Shown in pieces: positions 50,520-62,269 of a stretch of 64,000 nucleotides of DNA; the first letter of the stretch is position 1, and each line of letters starts with the position of its first letter. The notes under the pieces are model-generated. The model saw only the letters and a program-made list of their open reading frames with translations, was not told the origin of the DNA and made no database searches. The DNA is from Monarcha castaneiventris obscurior (Eukaryota; Chordata; Aves; Passeriformes; Monarchidae), in NCBI GenBank assembly GCA_026261815.1, contig JAMPIT010000484.1:8034501-8098500 (forward strand), in the 5' to 3' direction. The translations under genes were made by a program, and so were the position numbers.

Positions 50520-51858
50520 TGTCGTGGTTTGACGCTGGCTAGACACCAAGAACCATGAAAAAATTATTCGCTTACTTGCCTCTGCTATAAGCTGAGCAGA
50601 GAAGGGGAAATTAAAACTTCATTTCATGAGGTAAAATAAAGATTATTGAGGAAAACAGAAAAATCCTCAAGGCAAAACAGATCCAGACGTATCCATATAA
50701 AGAAGATTTATTACTAACAGAATTAAAAGTAAAAAGAATAATGAGAAACTAAAGAAAACTTTCAGACCACTTTTCTCTTCCAGTAACTGCCTCTTTCCAC
50801 CAAACTGCGCAAGGGAACAAACATGGGGTTTTGGTCAGTGTTTCATTTCTTAAGAGTCTTTCTTTATGTTTAAGGAAAAGAGTCTCTTCCGCTGTGCTGT
50901 GGGATGCCATGGAAGACAGTTCTCTACTAACTTCTCCAGCATGGCTTCAAACTTCACAAACAACAGTCTGCCCGAATCTGCTGCAGTGAAAAAATCCCTC
51001 CCACGAAATCTTTCAGTCTTCTCACAACTGTCATCCTGGGTCGTAATAGTCATGGGGTTTTACTCTTTTAAGGATGAGCTATTCCAGCCTGAAAGCAAAG
51101 GCTCTCTTCTTCAATCTCTAGAAGCCTTTCACAGCATCTAGGGGCTCTGGCGCTGAGCGCTTTTTCTCACAGGCTGCGCGTGGATATCTGCATTCCCCCG
51201 TGTACCTCACCTCATGAATTATAGGGAAACGGTTTGCTGTATTATAGTCCTCACCACAGCTTGCAGGAGAATTCCAGCTCCAACTCTGGGAGCGCCTCCT
51301 CTCTCTCCTTTCCTCCACAGACCATGGTGCCGCCATGTTAGCCTCTTCTCACATGATCTCACTTTTCCTTTCTCTCTGACTTGGAAGGAAGTTCATGTCT
51401 GCTCAGTTGCAGCCGAGAAGTTGATCTTGTCTGGGCTCTGCATCGGGAAAGACTCGCCCTGTCTCTCATTGCCCGCTGTGTGGTATTTTTCCTTGGTTCA
51501 GGCTGAGCCAGGCTGGCCTCAGAGGCTCGCCAGTACCGTGTGGGCCATGGCTGCCTCAGATAAATCTTGGCCACACGGTCCCGGTCTCAGCTGGGGGGAT
51601 TTTCTGGCTGTGCAGCTGCTCATGGCTCTAGGGTGGTTTTCTCCTGGGCCACCGTGCTGGGGGGCCCCGGCAGCCCACTTCAGGAGGAGGCCCAGGGTAG
51701 TCCCTCTCTCGCTACTCCTTGGTGGATGAGCAGGTAAAGGAACTCCTCGCGGTCTCTTCTTTCTAAACATGTAAATCATAGTGGCGTTACCAGCTCGTTT
51801 AACTGGCCTAGCAACCTGCCCATCCAACCAAGTTTCCCTATACTGCTAAACTACCACA
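50520..51858 (-). mobile_element. Complete ERVL-like solo LTR, 1339 bp, antisense
   Basis: The ends TGTCGTGGTTTGAC (50520) and AAACTACCACA (51858) form imperfect terminal inverted repeats with TG/CA termini. Flanks AGGAC (50515-50519) and AGGAT (51859-51863) make a 5-bp target-site duplication with one mismatch, the length expected for ERVL-type elements. A minus-strand AATAAA lies at 50707-50712, 187 bp inside the left end, so the LTR is antisense, with U3 on the right. The terminal motif of the minus-strand 3' end (CCAGCGTCAAACCACGACA) is one I know from bird LTRs. No internal retroviral region is attached. It contains the longest open frame of the window (51214-51729 +, 171 codons), which runs opposite to the element and is not a retroviral gene. 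Confidence 0.9.
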
Positions 51859-51863
51859 AGGAT

Positions 51864-54800
51864 CTTAGTTTTGCTGTAGTGCTGAGAAATGACTTGTCTC
51901 CACATCCCAAAGGAGCAGAAATAATGATCCACACAGCATTCTGATGGAGATGGCTGTCTGCACCAGAGAAATGTTTACTTTTCCCTCAAAACCCTAAGGC
52001 CGGAAGCAGTGGGTAGGTGAAAATAGAGACATGTAGATAATAAGAAAATCTGTAGTCTGCTAAGTAATGGTTTCTTGCCAGAGATTCAGTAGTGGTACTT
52101 CTGGTTCCCCTTGAAAGGGTTTGGAGACCAGAAGCTCTTATGTTACTGCTAATCCCTGCTAGCTGAAGATACTGGCAGTGTTCTGGGCTGGTGGTGTAAC
52201 TGCTGTACCTTATCCCAAAGATGGATACATTTCTGGAATCAGAGAAATTACTCCCATATAAGTAACCTTTAAATTGAATTTTACAGTTTGTCAAAAAGGG
52301 TCGGGTTATTTGGAGGAAATAGGCTCTGTTTAAATGTCTTTCTTGCTGGAAGAGTTCCTCTCAGGTGAAATTAACTGGACTTGGTATGCAGGCTAACTTT
52401 CTTATGTGAAACTTGATTTTCCTTTTATAGTTGTTAGACTTACCTTGGAATGCATTGGCTTATACAGGTCTGTAAGAATTGCATCCATCTTTCATCCTAA
52501 CCAGAGGTAGGATGTGGTTAGAATGTGCCAGTGTAGCTTTGTAGTAAGTTCCAGTTTCAGAGGAACTTTCTCTTGAGATTCCTGGAGACCCTTTAGTAGA
52601 CTATTGATAGGCCTTGCACCAGCCCTGTAGGATGCAGATACGCATTTCAAAACTAGGAGGAAATGCACTTTTATTGTTTTTTCTCCTGCCTTCCCCCTTC
52701 CCCTGCCCGAATCATACAGCTTTGATCTACATTAAGGATCCAAAAAATGCTGCATTTCACTGTTCTGAGTAGTCCTCTAAAATTTTCAAAGGTTTTCTGT
52801 TTAGAGTAGTGCTTATATTTTAGATGGCATCAAAATTCACCAGAAATTTCAACATCCTTTTGAGTGTTGTCTAGAATAGGAGTAGCCTTCCTCCCCACCC
52901 CTTCCTTTTTAAAAAAGAAAAAAAGAAAGAAAACCTGTGCATAAGTATTTCTGAATAAATCAGACATACAAACATATGGTAGTGGCAGTCACAGCTGAAT
53001 TGCTCTCAAAATTTAGGGCTATGTTCTATGAATTTCAGCAGGAATTTCATCTTGAAAAAGACCACTGGACACAAAAGGCCATTCTTCCATGTGCTGGTTC
53101 ATAGAACTCTCCAAGGGTTACTTAATTTTTCTGGTACTGGTTATGAGTTATTGTCCCTTGTGCTAATCTGGTAGTTGGAAGTTGATGGAATTCCACACCA
53201 TACAGACATTTAACCATCTGCCTTGTTTGTTTCCTCTTGATTTAGCTTTGCCCAGCTCAAGCTAAACAATTTTGGAATAAGGGGCTGCAGAGAGAAAAAG
53301 CCAAATGTTTGTTTACTTATTTACAAATGAAAATATTGTACTTAGTTTTAAGTATTGTTTACACTGTAATTTTAAACTTTTTCTACCTGATTGCAAATAG
53401 AAACATATGTGTGATTAGTGACAACCAGTCTTCCAACAGTCATTCTAAACTCTTTAAATTATATTTTGAAGGTAAATAAAAATCACTGTTTTTCTGCTTG
53501 TGATGGCAGGCTTTTTTGGCACTTAGAAAAGAGGCTGCATACCAAGCTTTTTAAAAGGTACAAAGATAATGCTGATTAATGTGGATTATTATGTAAGTAC
53601 TGGACCAGAATTCATAACACAATCAAAGGTGTAGTAGAAATTAAACTTACATTTAATTTTAATTACAAATTACCTCATTTACTCAGTCCTCTTCCACACC
53701 TGTCGGCTCAATGGTCATTATCATGACACAAAAAGCACCACAGTATTTGTGAGCCTGCAATGTGCAGCAGGAAGATTCCTTAAAGGAACTAATTCCTAGT
53801 TCCGAGGGGCTGGCACTAGTGTCATCACCTCAGAGTGCCTTGCACTGTCACTGGGCAAAGCCATATGACTTTCCTAAATAAATGAATGTTTGAATTAGAT
53901 CTTTCAGATCATTGTATCTTTATTTGATAAAAATTACCCTTGATGAAAGCTCCCGACCTGAGTAATTTATTCTAATAATAAGTCATCCTTATGTGAAATG
54001 CACCAAACAAAACATGCACTTTATTTCTGAGCTCATCTCTTTTAATAGTTGTCATTTTCCATCAATAGAAGTTTTTATACCTTTCTGTTTTTAAATTGTT
54101 AAGCTCTGTGTGGCTTGTAGCTACTTTTGCACTCAAGACACTCCTCAAGCTTCCCTTCAAGAAGAGAGATAGATGGAGTTCTGTGCCCTTTGGCAAAGTA
54201 TCTTTTCTAATTGATTTGCTATGTTTGTCTTGCTTGAATATTCTCCAATGTATCTGCTTGATTAAAAAAATTCTAAGTCTTTGCATAATGCCTTATTCCA
54301 GCTCTGGCTTCTCCAGTGCCGAGTGCAGAAAGTAATTTAACATCTGTTTGTGTGCTTGGGGTTTCACTGTGTGCACGTCCAGTGATGAGGCTGAACCTTT
54401 GCTGCTAAGTCTCTGAAGTTGATCCCAGTGACTCCAGAACTCTTCTAAACACCTGACTCTCAGTTTATGTTCTTGATGTGCAAATATGGCAACAGACTTT
54501 TGATGAACTTGATGTTTAGCACAGCCTCTGCTTCTCTTTGCTCAGGTTTTTCAGTCAAATGATTTTCTGGCTGAGCATTTGTGTCCTACTCTGTCAGAGT
54601 ATTCTCCAGTCTATTATGCAAAAGCTTTATCTGCAATGATTTGAATTTCCTTTTAAATACCAGTAATGATGTTAGTATGGAGTTGAATGCCAGATTCTGC
54701 AGTGTTCATCTAAACCCAGATTATTCTAATTTACAATTACTTACTATTGTCTATTAGTGATTTTAAAAAAATGTGTTTTGTGGATGTCATGTTGAATTGT

Positions 54801-55972
54801 TCTGGTTCTTAATGAAAATGTCCTGTGCTGTTGTTTTTTGAAAATGTGCATCATTTTGAAGATGTACCCTTTTTTATCAGTAAAGCTTTCAAATGCATTT
54901 AAAGAAAAAAAAAAAAAGGTGAATTCCAAGTAGCTAACTTTATTTCCCATAAATCCATCTCAAAAGGCATTAATTCTATCTTACTTTACTTGCTTATTAA
55001 TAAAGTCATACATCAACCATTCCAGTATTTTGCTTGACTTGCCCAGTTTATGGATATTGGTTTTGCTTGTCTGTTTTTTTAAAGCTTAGCAATGTAAACT
55101 CTTTGACACTCTTGTTGATGCTTGGCCAGCTGTCTCAAAATTTTGGGATGCAAATTATCCAGATCTATTTCATTTCAGCAACTGTTAATTAATTTTCTCT
55201 CCCTAATAATTATTGTAGAAAGCACTTACACAGCAACCGCATCGTCATTTTTTCTTAAAGACCAATACTTAGTGAATACTTTTGTCTTTTTTTCTGTATT
55301 AATATTTCTAGTAATACTTCTGCCAGAAACCATGCAAATACACAACACAGTTATAAATTCTGTGTTCTTAATGAAATCTCTTTTAGTGTCCTCTGCTCTC
55401 CATTTTTTAATATTTTTCTTTTTTTCTTGATCAGTTATGCAGTTGCGTAGTCCTGACTCATATGAATCGCTGGGAATGGCTTTACATTCTTTCATTCATT
55501 ATGTGCCTTTCACTACTCATCTAAATCACGTTAGTTGGTGTTCTGGGTTTTTTTAATCAATATAACCTAATTTCTGTTTGAGTTATGACTATCCATGAGC
55601 TTGGAACTTGTTCTTAAACAGTGCCCAACTTTATACAACCCAAATCACTTTTTCTCAGATGACTTCTATAATGAACTAGGTTTTTTATTCAGATTTCTGT
55701 AATTGCAAAATTCACTGAAGGTTTACTTAGTTTACTGTCACTTCACTTTGTTCTCTTGCATTGTGGGAGTTTTATTTTGTACACCTTGATCTTTACTTAG
55801 AGATGTGAAGAAGGGGGAAGCAAAGGCAAGATGGTGATGTGTTCCAAATGTTCTTCCAAGAACCGTGCCATCACATTCCTTTCTTTTAGTCTAGGACTTG
55901 TAGATCAATCTGGAAGTCTAGAAATTTATTTGTGAGAAGACATGTCTGTTAGATAAAGCGTTCAAGTGCTTT
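51864..55972. other. AT-rich non-coding DNA, no gene seen
   Basis: No gene or recognised transposon. A 12-base A run lies at 54905-54916. The minus-strand frame at 51986-52294 and overlapping frames near 54.1 and 55.2 kb are short and without domains. Confidence 0.6.
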
Positions 55973-55978
55973 CATCTG

Positions 55979-56526
55979 TGTTGCCTGGCGTTTCTTGGGC
56001 TGCCCTCAGCGAAGGACGCCGGCTCTTGGGGCCTGAGAGCCTGAGGCAGGTCTGGCTGCAGCTGCCAGGGCAGAGCCTGGGTGGCTCACACAGAGCTGAG
56101 GAGGCTCCAGGAGAGAGACAGGCAAGGCGCAGTGGATAAAGGCTGCGGGAGGGGGCCTCCCCCGTGGTCTCCATTTATTGAGGGATGAGGCAAAGGAATC
56201 CAGGAGGGAGACTGGCAGAGGGAGAACCCCGGGGAGCTCCAAGCATGCAGAGGGTTCTAAGGGAGGCGAGAACTGGGAGGGATCAAGGGGCACAGCCCAT
56301 GAGGAAGCAGACAAAGGGAGGGTACAGGGGTCTAGGGTCCAATAAAAAGATCTGAGGAGAGGGTAAAACAACCAACAACCAATGAGGCACCGAACTTTCT
56401 GGAAGAGTGGATAGGTCCTACACCACAGTCCTGCCTTCGGAATCCTCCTCCAGGGAAGAGTCCCCCACCTCTGAGGTGGAGTCCGAGTGACTGACAGTGG
56501 CTATTACTGAGGACAGACCTCCCACC
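55979..56526 (-). mobile_element. Solo LTR, 548 bp, same family as 28432-28976
   Basis: The left end is TGTTGCCTGGCG, and an exact 6-bp direct repeat, CATCTG, lies at 55973-55978 and 56527-56532, as for class II elements. With these ends the length is 548 bp, against 545 bp for the element at 28432, and the minus-strand AATAAA (56174-56179) is 195 bp inside, against 194 bp. GAACTTTCTGG (56392-56402) is shared. The right terminus reads CC where CA is expected, so one terminal base must have mutated, or the true end is a few bases inside. It is antisense and GC-rich. Several overlapping minus-strand frames, one with an acidic C-terminus, fall in U3 and are not genes. Confidence 0.75.
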
Positions 56527-58411
56527 CATCTGGAATAGAGATTTTGAGGTAGAAGTTGATGGATTGAATATGGAAACAATACCATCCACAGATTGTGAGT
56601 TTAAGCTTGGTAAACACAATCATTTTATTATTCTCCCTCCTCACTTGAATATTTGCCTGAAAAGAAACAGTTCCTGAATAATCTTGATACAAAGGGACAT
56701 TTGAGGATAGCAAGTTCTTGGGTTTAGAGCATTTTTTGAATTTTTTTTTCCCAACTGATACTTATAAAAACAAAAATTTTGCATTGGTTTGGTTTTGCTC
56801 TTGTATATGAACACTTTTCTTCTATAAAGCAGCAGAAGATGTGCTCACTGTAACAGTGAAAAAGTATATGAACTGCTGGAAGTTAATCAGAGGACCCAGA
56901 AAATTAACTTGTATCATCTTAGGGTTATGTTTGATTGCAGAAATCGCTCTTTGCCCTGAGTAGGTGGTTCAAATAAATTGTACAAATAGACAATGAGTTA
57001 ATGGAATAAATTAGAAGGGGATTGGTAGTAGATGTACTTCATTCATCAGAGAAATGTCAAGAGTGCTGTATATCCAGCACTTAAGAAAGACATTTTCTAG
57101 CTTCCATATTATTTTATATTGTTGTTTTGATATGAAACAATGGGATGAATCTTGAGTGTTCTTGAGTGGATTAGGCATACCACCACATAATCCACTTTTT
57201 ATTTATCTTCAAGTTTGGGTAACTAGATGTTATTAAAGTCAGTTAAATATGGGTCAAACATGAGTCTCACATCTGGGAAGTCCATACCACTGACTGATGA
57301 AATATGCAAATAGGCTATAAATTCTTTCAAATAGTAAAACAAATTATGGAAAATTTACCTACATTAACTTTCTGTAAGTGAAGGGGCACTAATCAAACAC
57401 AGAGAAGACAGGATCTACAATATTGGTGTGATAAGTACCTTTTCTGAGAAGATATTTTTAGCCAATTCTAGTGTTATGGGAATTTTTCCTTCCTGTGAAA
57501 AGGCTTTGGATTGTGCCTTTAGTAAATTAAACCAAAATAAAATGAGAATTTAATTTAAAACTGTGTTGATTCAGAAATAATTAAATATGGCAACATTTAC
57601 ATCTAGTACATTCAAGGACTGTAAGTAAATACATATTGCACTTAGGCTGTCCTGAGTGTTTACATATTATATGCACTGCAGTATAATAGTTTTAAGTGTC
57701 TTTAAATGCAAACTGCTGCTGCAGTTTGATTGCTGATTTGAGATAATACTTCACTTGTGTTTGGAAAATAAATTCTTCTGGGGAAATCAGTATTTGTTTT
57801 GTCAGATTCCATACCTTGGTTTGTTGGGGGACAGTGTGGCCTCTGGGGAAGAGCTGATCGTTCACATGCTACTGTATTAGCAAGATATATTTGTGGAATA
57901 AAGGATTGCTCAGTCCAGATCCCTCTATCCTGCTGCTTTCTTCTCTCTCTTCCTGAGCATCCTGCACTGGGGTGGGCAAATTCTACATTCTGAACTTGAG
58001 AAAGTAAAAGCTCTGCCTCCTGGTGCCATGGCTTGTTTCCTCTGTAACCAATAATGTTTGACTGTGTGTTTGTTCAGTAGGGATAGGGAATACCTGTGTA
58101 TGGGAAAAACAAAGGGCATTGCAAATACCTGGGAAAATGTGCTTACTGAGGTTCCTCTCCAACACAGAAATAATGACAACCCGTGCAATGGAACTGCCTT
58201 GTTTTCCTTTGTTGAGTGGGTTTAGGCATATATGTATGTGTGCGCCAAATGTGCATAAAATAAATGACATACTAATAATATCCTCTGATTTGTCTTCAGA
58301 ATTCTCCCATGGAGTATGATGCTCCAGATAATTTGTCATACATATTTCTTCTCTGTATAAAAACCTTTGTTTCAAATGTAGCAGGCCGTTGTCTATGGAC
58401 ATGTAGAAATT

Positions 58412-58435
58412 GCAGGGTAAAAATAATTACCCTGC
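58412..58435. repeat. Hairpin with 9-bp perfect arms
   Basis: GCAGGGTAA (58412-58420) and TTACCCTGC (58427-58435) are exact reverse complements around a 6-base AT-only loop. The arms are fairly GC-rich for the neighbourhood. No function can be assigned. Confidence 0.8.
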
Positions 58436-59104
58436 CCAGTAAACAAAGTCACTGTCCACCTGAGTAAGCACAAGATAGGCACAAGCAGGGTCCCTCCTTC
58501 TGGAAGGTGAATCTCCTGCAAAATGGGGTTATTGCACTGTTTACCCCAAGCACAGAACTGCAGGTGTTCACTGGGAGAATGTGGCTGCTCCCCACACTGC
58601 TTTGAGTTTGAAATCACATCTCAAGGAATGCCATTGCTTCAGGAACTTCTTGTGAGATCATATGACTTCTTCATCTGAGATTCCTCATCCCAAATTGCTA
58701 ATTCCACAGAGTGGCTGTTATCAGGAATGCAGGGAGCCCCCCAAAGCTCCCTTGCCTGCTTTAAAAGTGCAAATGTTCAGGGCACAGGTACAAACTGAGA
58801 GGCTGCACCTGAGCAAATCTGAAGCTGCAGTATCCTGTGCAATACATTCTGAAGAGATGGAAATCAAAGTCCTTGTAAAAGTAATAATTTTGAGTAAAAT
58901 ATTCAGCTGTAGGAATATGGATTAGCCATTGGTATGGCAACCTGTATACATTCTTTAGTTAAACAATGAATTACAGAGTATTAGTTCTACGCCTTAAAAG
59001 AGAAAGGCCCAAAATTTCATTCTTTAAGGTTAACACGTAGGTGAATCACAGCTTGGAATATATGTGCTGCATGTGGAACTGGAACATTTTGCTGTGTAGC
59101 AGTT

Positions 59105-59138
59105 TAATTTCTCTTTCTGTCTAATTTCTCTTTCTGTC
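59105..59138. repeat. 17-bp perfect tandem duplication
   Basis: TAATTTCTCTTTCTGTC occurs twice head to tail (59105-59121, 59122-59138). Likely a slippage product. Confidence 0.92.
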
Positions 59139-61911
59139 TGACAAGTAGAAGGGGATATACATATCTAACATAAGAACCTGCTGCCCCTTAAGGCTTGTGA
59201 TGTTTTTGGTGGAAACCTAAAGATTTTTTTCTTCTGTGTTCATTCATAATCTACTTTTTTACCTGTCAGTATTGGAGAATATTATATCTGGGGTTGGTTG
59301 TTGAATGTCCATCCCTGGAAATTCAGCTGGCCAAAGCTTAGGTTGAAATGATTAAGTGTTTACCACAGTCACACTATTGTCCCACGGTCGGAGTTGACAC
59401 TTGTAGATCTCCCAGCAGGAGTTCTAATAGAATTAGCTACTCCTTCTCTCTTCACCTTTGACTTTCTGATCTTCTAATGCTGGGGGAAGAGGAAAATACA
59501 CAGTTTAGCTGCTTACATTGCTATCAGAAAGAGAAAATAATTAGCTAAGTCAAGTTCGAAGGTAAGGGGGTTTGGTTTTGTTTATTTCTTTATTTTGGCC
59601 ATGTTGTCTTTTTAATTTTTTTTATGATCGATGATGAAAGTTTTTAATTTCATACCACTTTGTCATTGGAAAAGGCAAATTTACTGGCAGGCAATAACAT
59701 CTGTGTGTGAAATTTTAGAGGTTCTACAAGTCATAACCTTGAAATACATGAAGATTTCCATAGTGCTTTTGTAGCAGTGTTTGTGTGCTTGTGTATTTGT
59801 TGCTGTTTACTGAAACTAGGTTTCTTGGCAATTAAGTACTTCTTCAATAGAGAGAAAAAGTGAGAAAGCTTTCTTTGGAATTATTTTTCCCTTTCCTTTT
59901 TTTAAAAAGCTCATAAAGTGAGAAATGTGTGTCCATTTTATTAGTTCTGTGATTAAATTATAGGTTGTTGGTTTTTCTTCTTTTCCTTTTGCTAGGAAAT
60001 GTAAGATCATTTAAAAGATTTCTGGTTTCTGGATAACTTCTTTGCCATTTCAAGAAGCCAGAACTTAGGTTTCTCATCTGCATTTTCCCTTTACCTCATA
60101 TAACTGGTTATTATGTGACTCTGTACTTCAGTACATTCTAGCAGATTTTAAATAAACCTTTTCTAAATCAGTGAAAGAAAATTAGAAAATTTCCAGGGAA
60201 ATCCCTTGCTAGGTATCACATCTGTCAATTCATTTCAAGCTGGAGTAATTTTCATCAGCCTCAATCAGTAGTTTTGTTCAAAACTCAAATGTAGTATTTG
60301 CTAAAGACAATTATTTTAGGGCATATATCAAACATTGATCAAGTCCCAAATATTTTGCTGTTGGAACTGTAATGTTCAACAATGAAGTAGTTAAATAAAA
60401 AGCTAAAAGAAACATCTGAAATGATGCACAACAGTGTGAAAATCCCTGGAGACCTTCTGTAAGCAAAGTGAAATAAATCACTACCCTTGCAAGTACTGAT
60501 AACACACAGAGATGTTTGTCTTCGTCAGTAGCTGAGAATGTGGCATATCACTATGTAAATTTGATTTGAGTCCTAATTAAATATTTAAAAGATCTTGGCT
60601 TTCTGTTGCCTTTTTGAGAAGATGGCATATGCTAGGTAGAAAACCTTCTGGCTTCATATTCCTATATATTTGTTATATTGTGAAATATTTGTTCACAAAG
60701 TATAATGAATTTGGTGTTGATTTGAACAAGAATTGTCTGCTAATTACTCTCTGAAGACAGATATTTTAGCTGGAATATAACAGGTTTTACTTCTCTTGGT
60801 GATGTTTAAGAGCACTGATCATACATAGATGGTATTAATAGATGATATGACACAGATTATATTAATTAAATGGGAGCATTGTTTTCTTTAGGCTTTGTGC
60901 AAGTGGTCTCTGGGAAATCGACTTTATTTTTTCATATTATTTTGTATTAACAAAATTAATTTTAATTTGAATACATTATGCTATTTTAGTACTTGAGTTC
61001 TAGAAAAAATTTTGAGCTGAAGCTTGCAGCATCTGGGTCCGATCTTCTATTTCTGGGTAGCTCTTCTGGCTTTTAAGGAGCAACTTAGATATCAGCAGAA
61101 TGAAGTCAGAACTGGAAGCTGTCCATGTTGCTGGAGTCTCCTGGCTTGTTCAGGTGGCAGAGCTGTTTGTGTAGGGCTCTTTCTGGGAAGGCTGTGCTCT
61201 GCCAGGGCAGTCACAGTGGTATCCATTGCCTTGAGTGTGTTTGTGCTGTCTGGAGCGGGAGATTGTCACCAGAAAAGCACCATCACCTACTTCTACAAGA
61301 GCAGAGGGAATTTCTTTGGATGAGGAAGAAGGCACTGGAAAGCACGTTGGGGAGACGGTATTTCTCTGATTCCCAAGTGCACTTGTAGCTAAATTTCTGC
61401 CTGATTTACTTCCACAGGAACTAGCAGCAGGAACAGGTCAGCTGCTGTTACTGTTGAGAATTAAAATTTAATGCCTTAGATTAAAACTGAAAGGACAGTG
61501 CCCTGATATGTTTTCCCTTCCCAAGTTTCTTATGGCAATACACAGTAAGTGTAAACAGAAGTAACACTTGGACCATTCCAAGCAAATGAAGAGGAAATTC
61601 AGTGGAAGCCCTGCTGAATTTACCAAGCCTTGGCAAGCTTGGTATTTTATTTTACTAATGAGTTTTTTAAAGCAAGATTTGTTCATTACCGCTTGTGCAT
61701 GGAAATCAGAGATTCACAATGAGATCCTAATTCATTCTTTTTTATATAAACATTACATGTACAAACTTCATGAAGAGTACATTATTAAGAATGCAAAAGC
61801 AAGTGGTTGTGAGAAGAGAGTGTTATGACTGGCATTGCAACAAAAATTCAACTTCTTTTATGCATATGCATTCTGATGAGGTAGTCAGAATTATGTAAAT
61901 AATACTGTAAA

Positions 61912-62263
61912 TGCCTTGGCTCCATGGGGTCCCGCGTGCCCCCACAGGTGCCTGGGCAGGTTCAGTATTCAGTCAGTGACAAAGAGTCAGGAAGGGTATT
62001 GCTTGCATTCCGGCAGGAGGATTTATTCATGTTCACTGTCAGACGATGTAGGGGCAAATACGAACAGCACAGCTACCTCAGGATTTTTCCCGGGGCCAGG
62101 GGAAAGGCAGGACCAGGGAGCAGGGAGCTGGCACTCTGGGGAGTGACCAGGCTGACAGAGAACCGCGGAATTCAAACCAGGACAGGCCAGCCCAAAGGGC
62201 AGTGCACCACGGGGGGAGCCCCTCTGGTCACCCCAACACAATGTATGTTCACCGACCACCACA
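61912..62263 (-). mobile_element. Solo LTR, 352 bp, class II-like, antisense
   Basis: The element runs from TGCCTTGGC to CCACCACA with TG/CA termini and is flanked by TGTAAA (61906-61911) and TGTAAG (62264-62269), a 6-bp target-site duplication with one mismatch. A minus-strand AATAAA at 62022-62027, 110 bp inside the left end, indicates antisense orientation. It is GC-rich against very AT-rich flanks. It is shorter than, and not obviously related to, the LTRs at 28432 and 55979. Short open frames on both strands inside it (for example 61924-62268 +) are not genes; that frame even crosses the LTR edge. Confidence 0.8.
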
Positions 62264-62269
62264 TGTAAG

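Larger units (their letters stand above)
56533..61905. other. AT-rich non-coding DNA, no gene seen
   Basis: No coding region or known transposon is supported. The longest frame (57983-58402 minus, 139 codons) has a low-complexity composition and overlaps frames on the other strand. A 17-bp duplication at 59105-59138 and a hairpin at 58412-58435 are listed. A donor-like GAAG/GTAAGG near 59562 lacks a credible acceptor. Confidence 0.58.

Noticed and set aside
51214..51729. 171-codon open frame on the + strand, the longest in the window
   Set aside because: It lies wholly inside the antisense LTR at 50520-51858, runs opposite to the element, and shows no domain. GC-rich LTR sequence readily yields such frames.
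56411..56526. Acidic C-terminus-like translation ending near GTGTAG, with a similar one near 28860, suggesting a retroviral gene end upstream of an LTR
   Set aside because: When the LTR ends are set by the flanking hexamers, both segments fall inside the LTR, and the two elements then agree in length and signal spacing.
57983..58402. 139-codon minus-strand frame
   Set aside because: It overlaps frames on the other strand, shows no domain or splice context, and contains a perfect hairpin just outside its start. Most likely chance.
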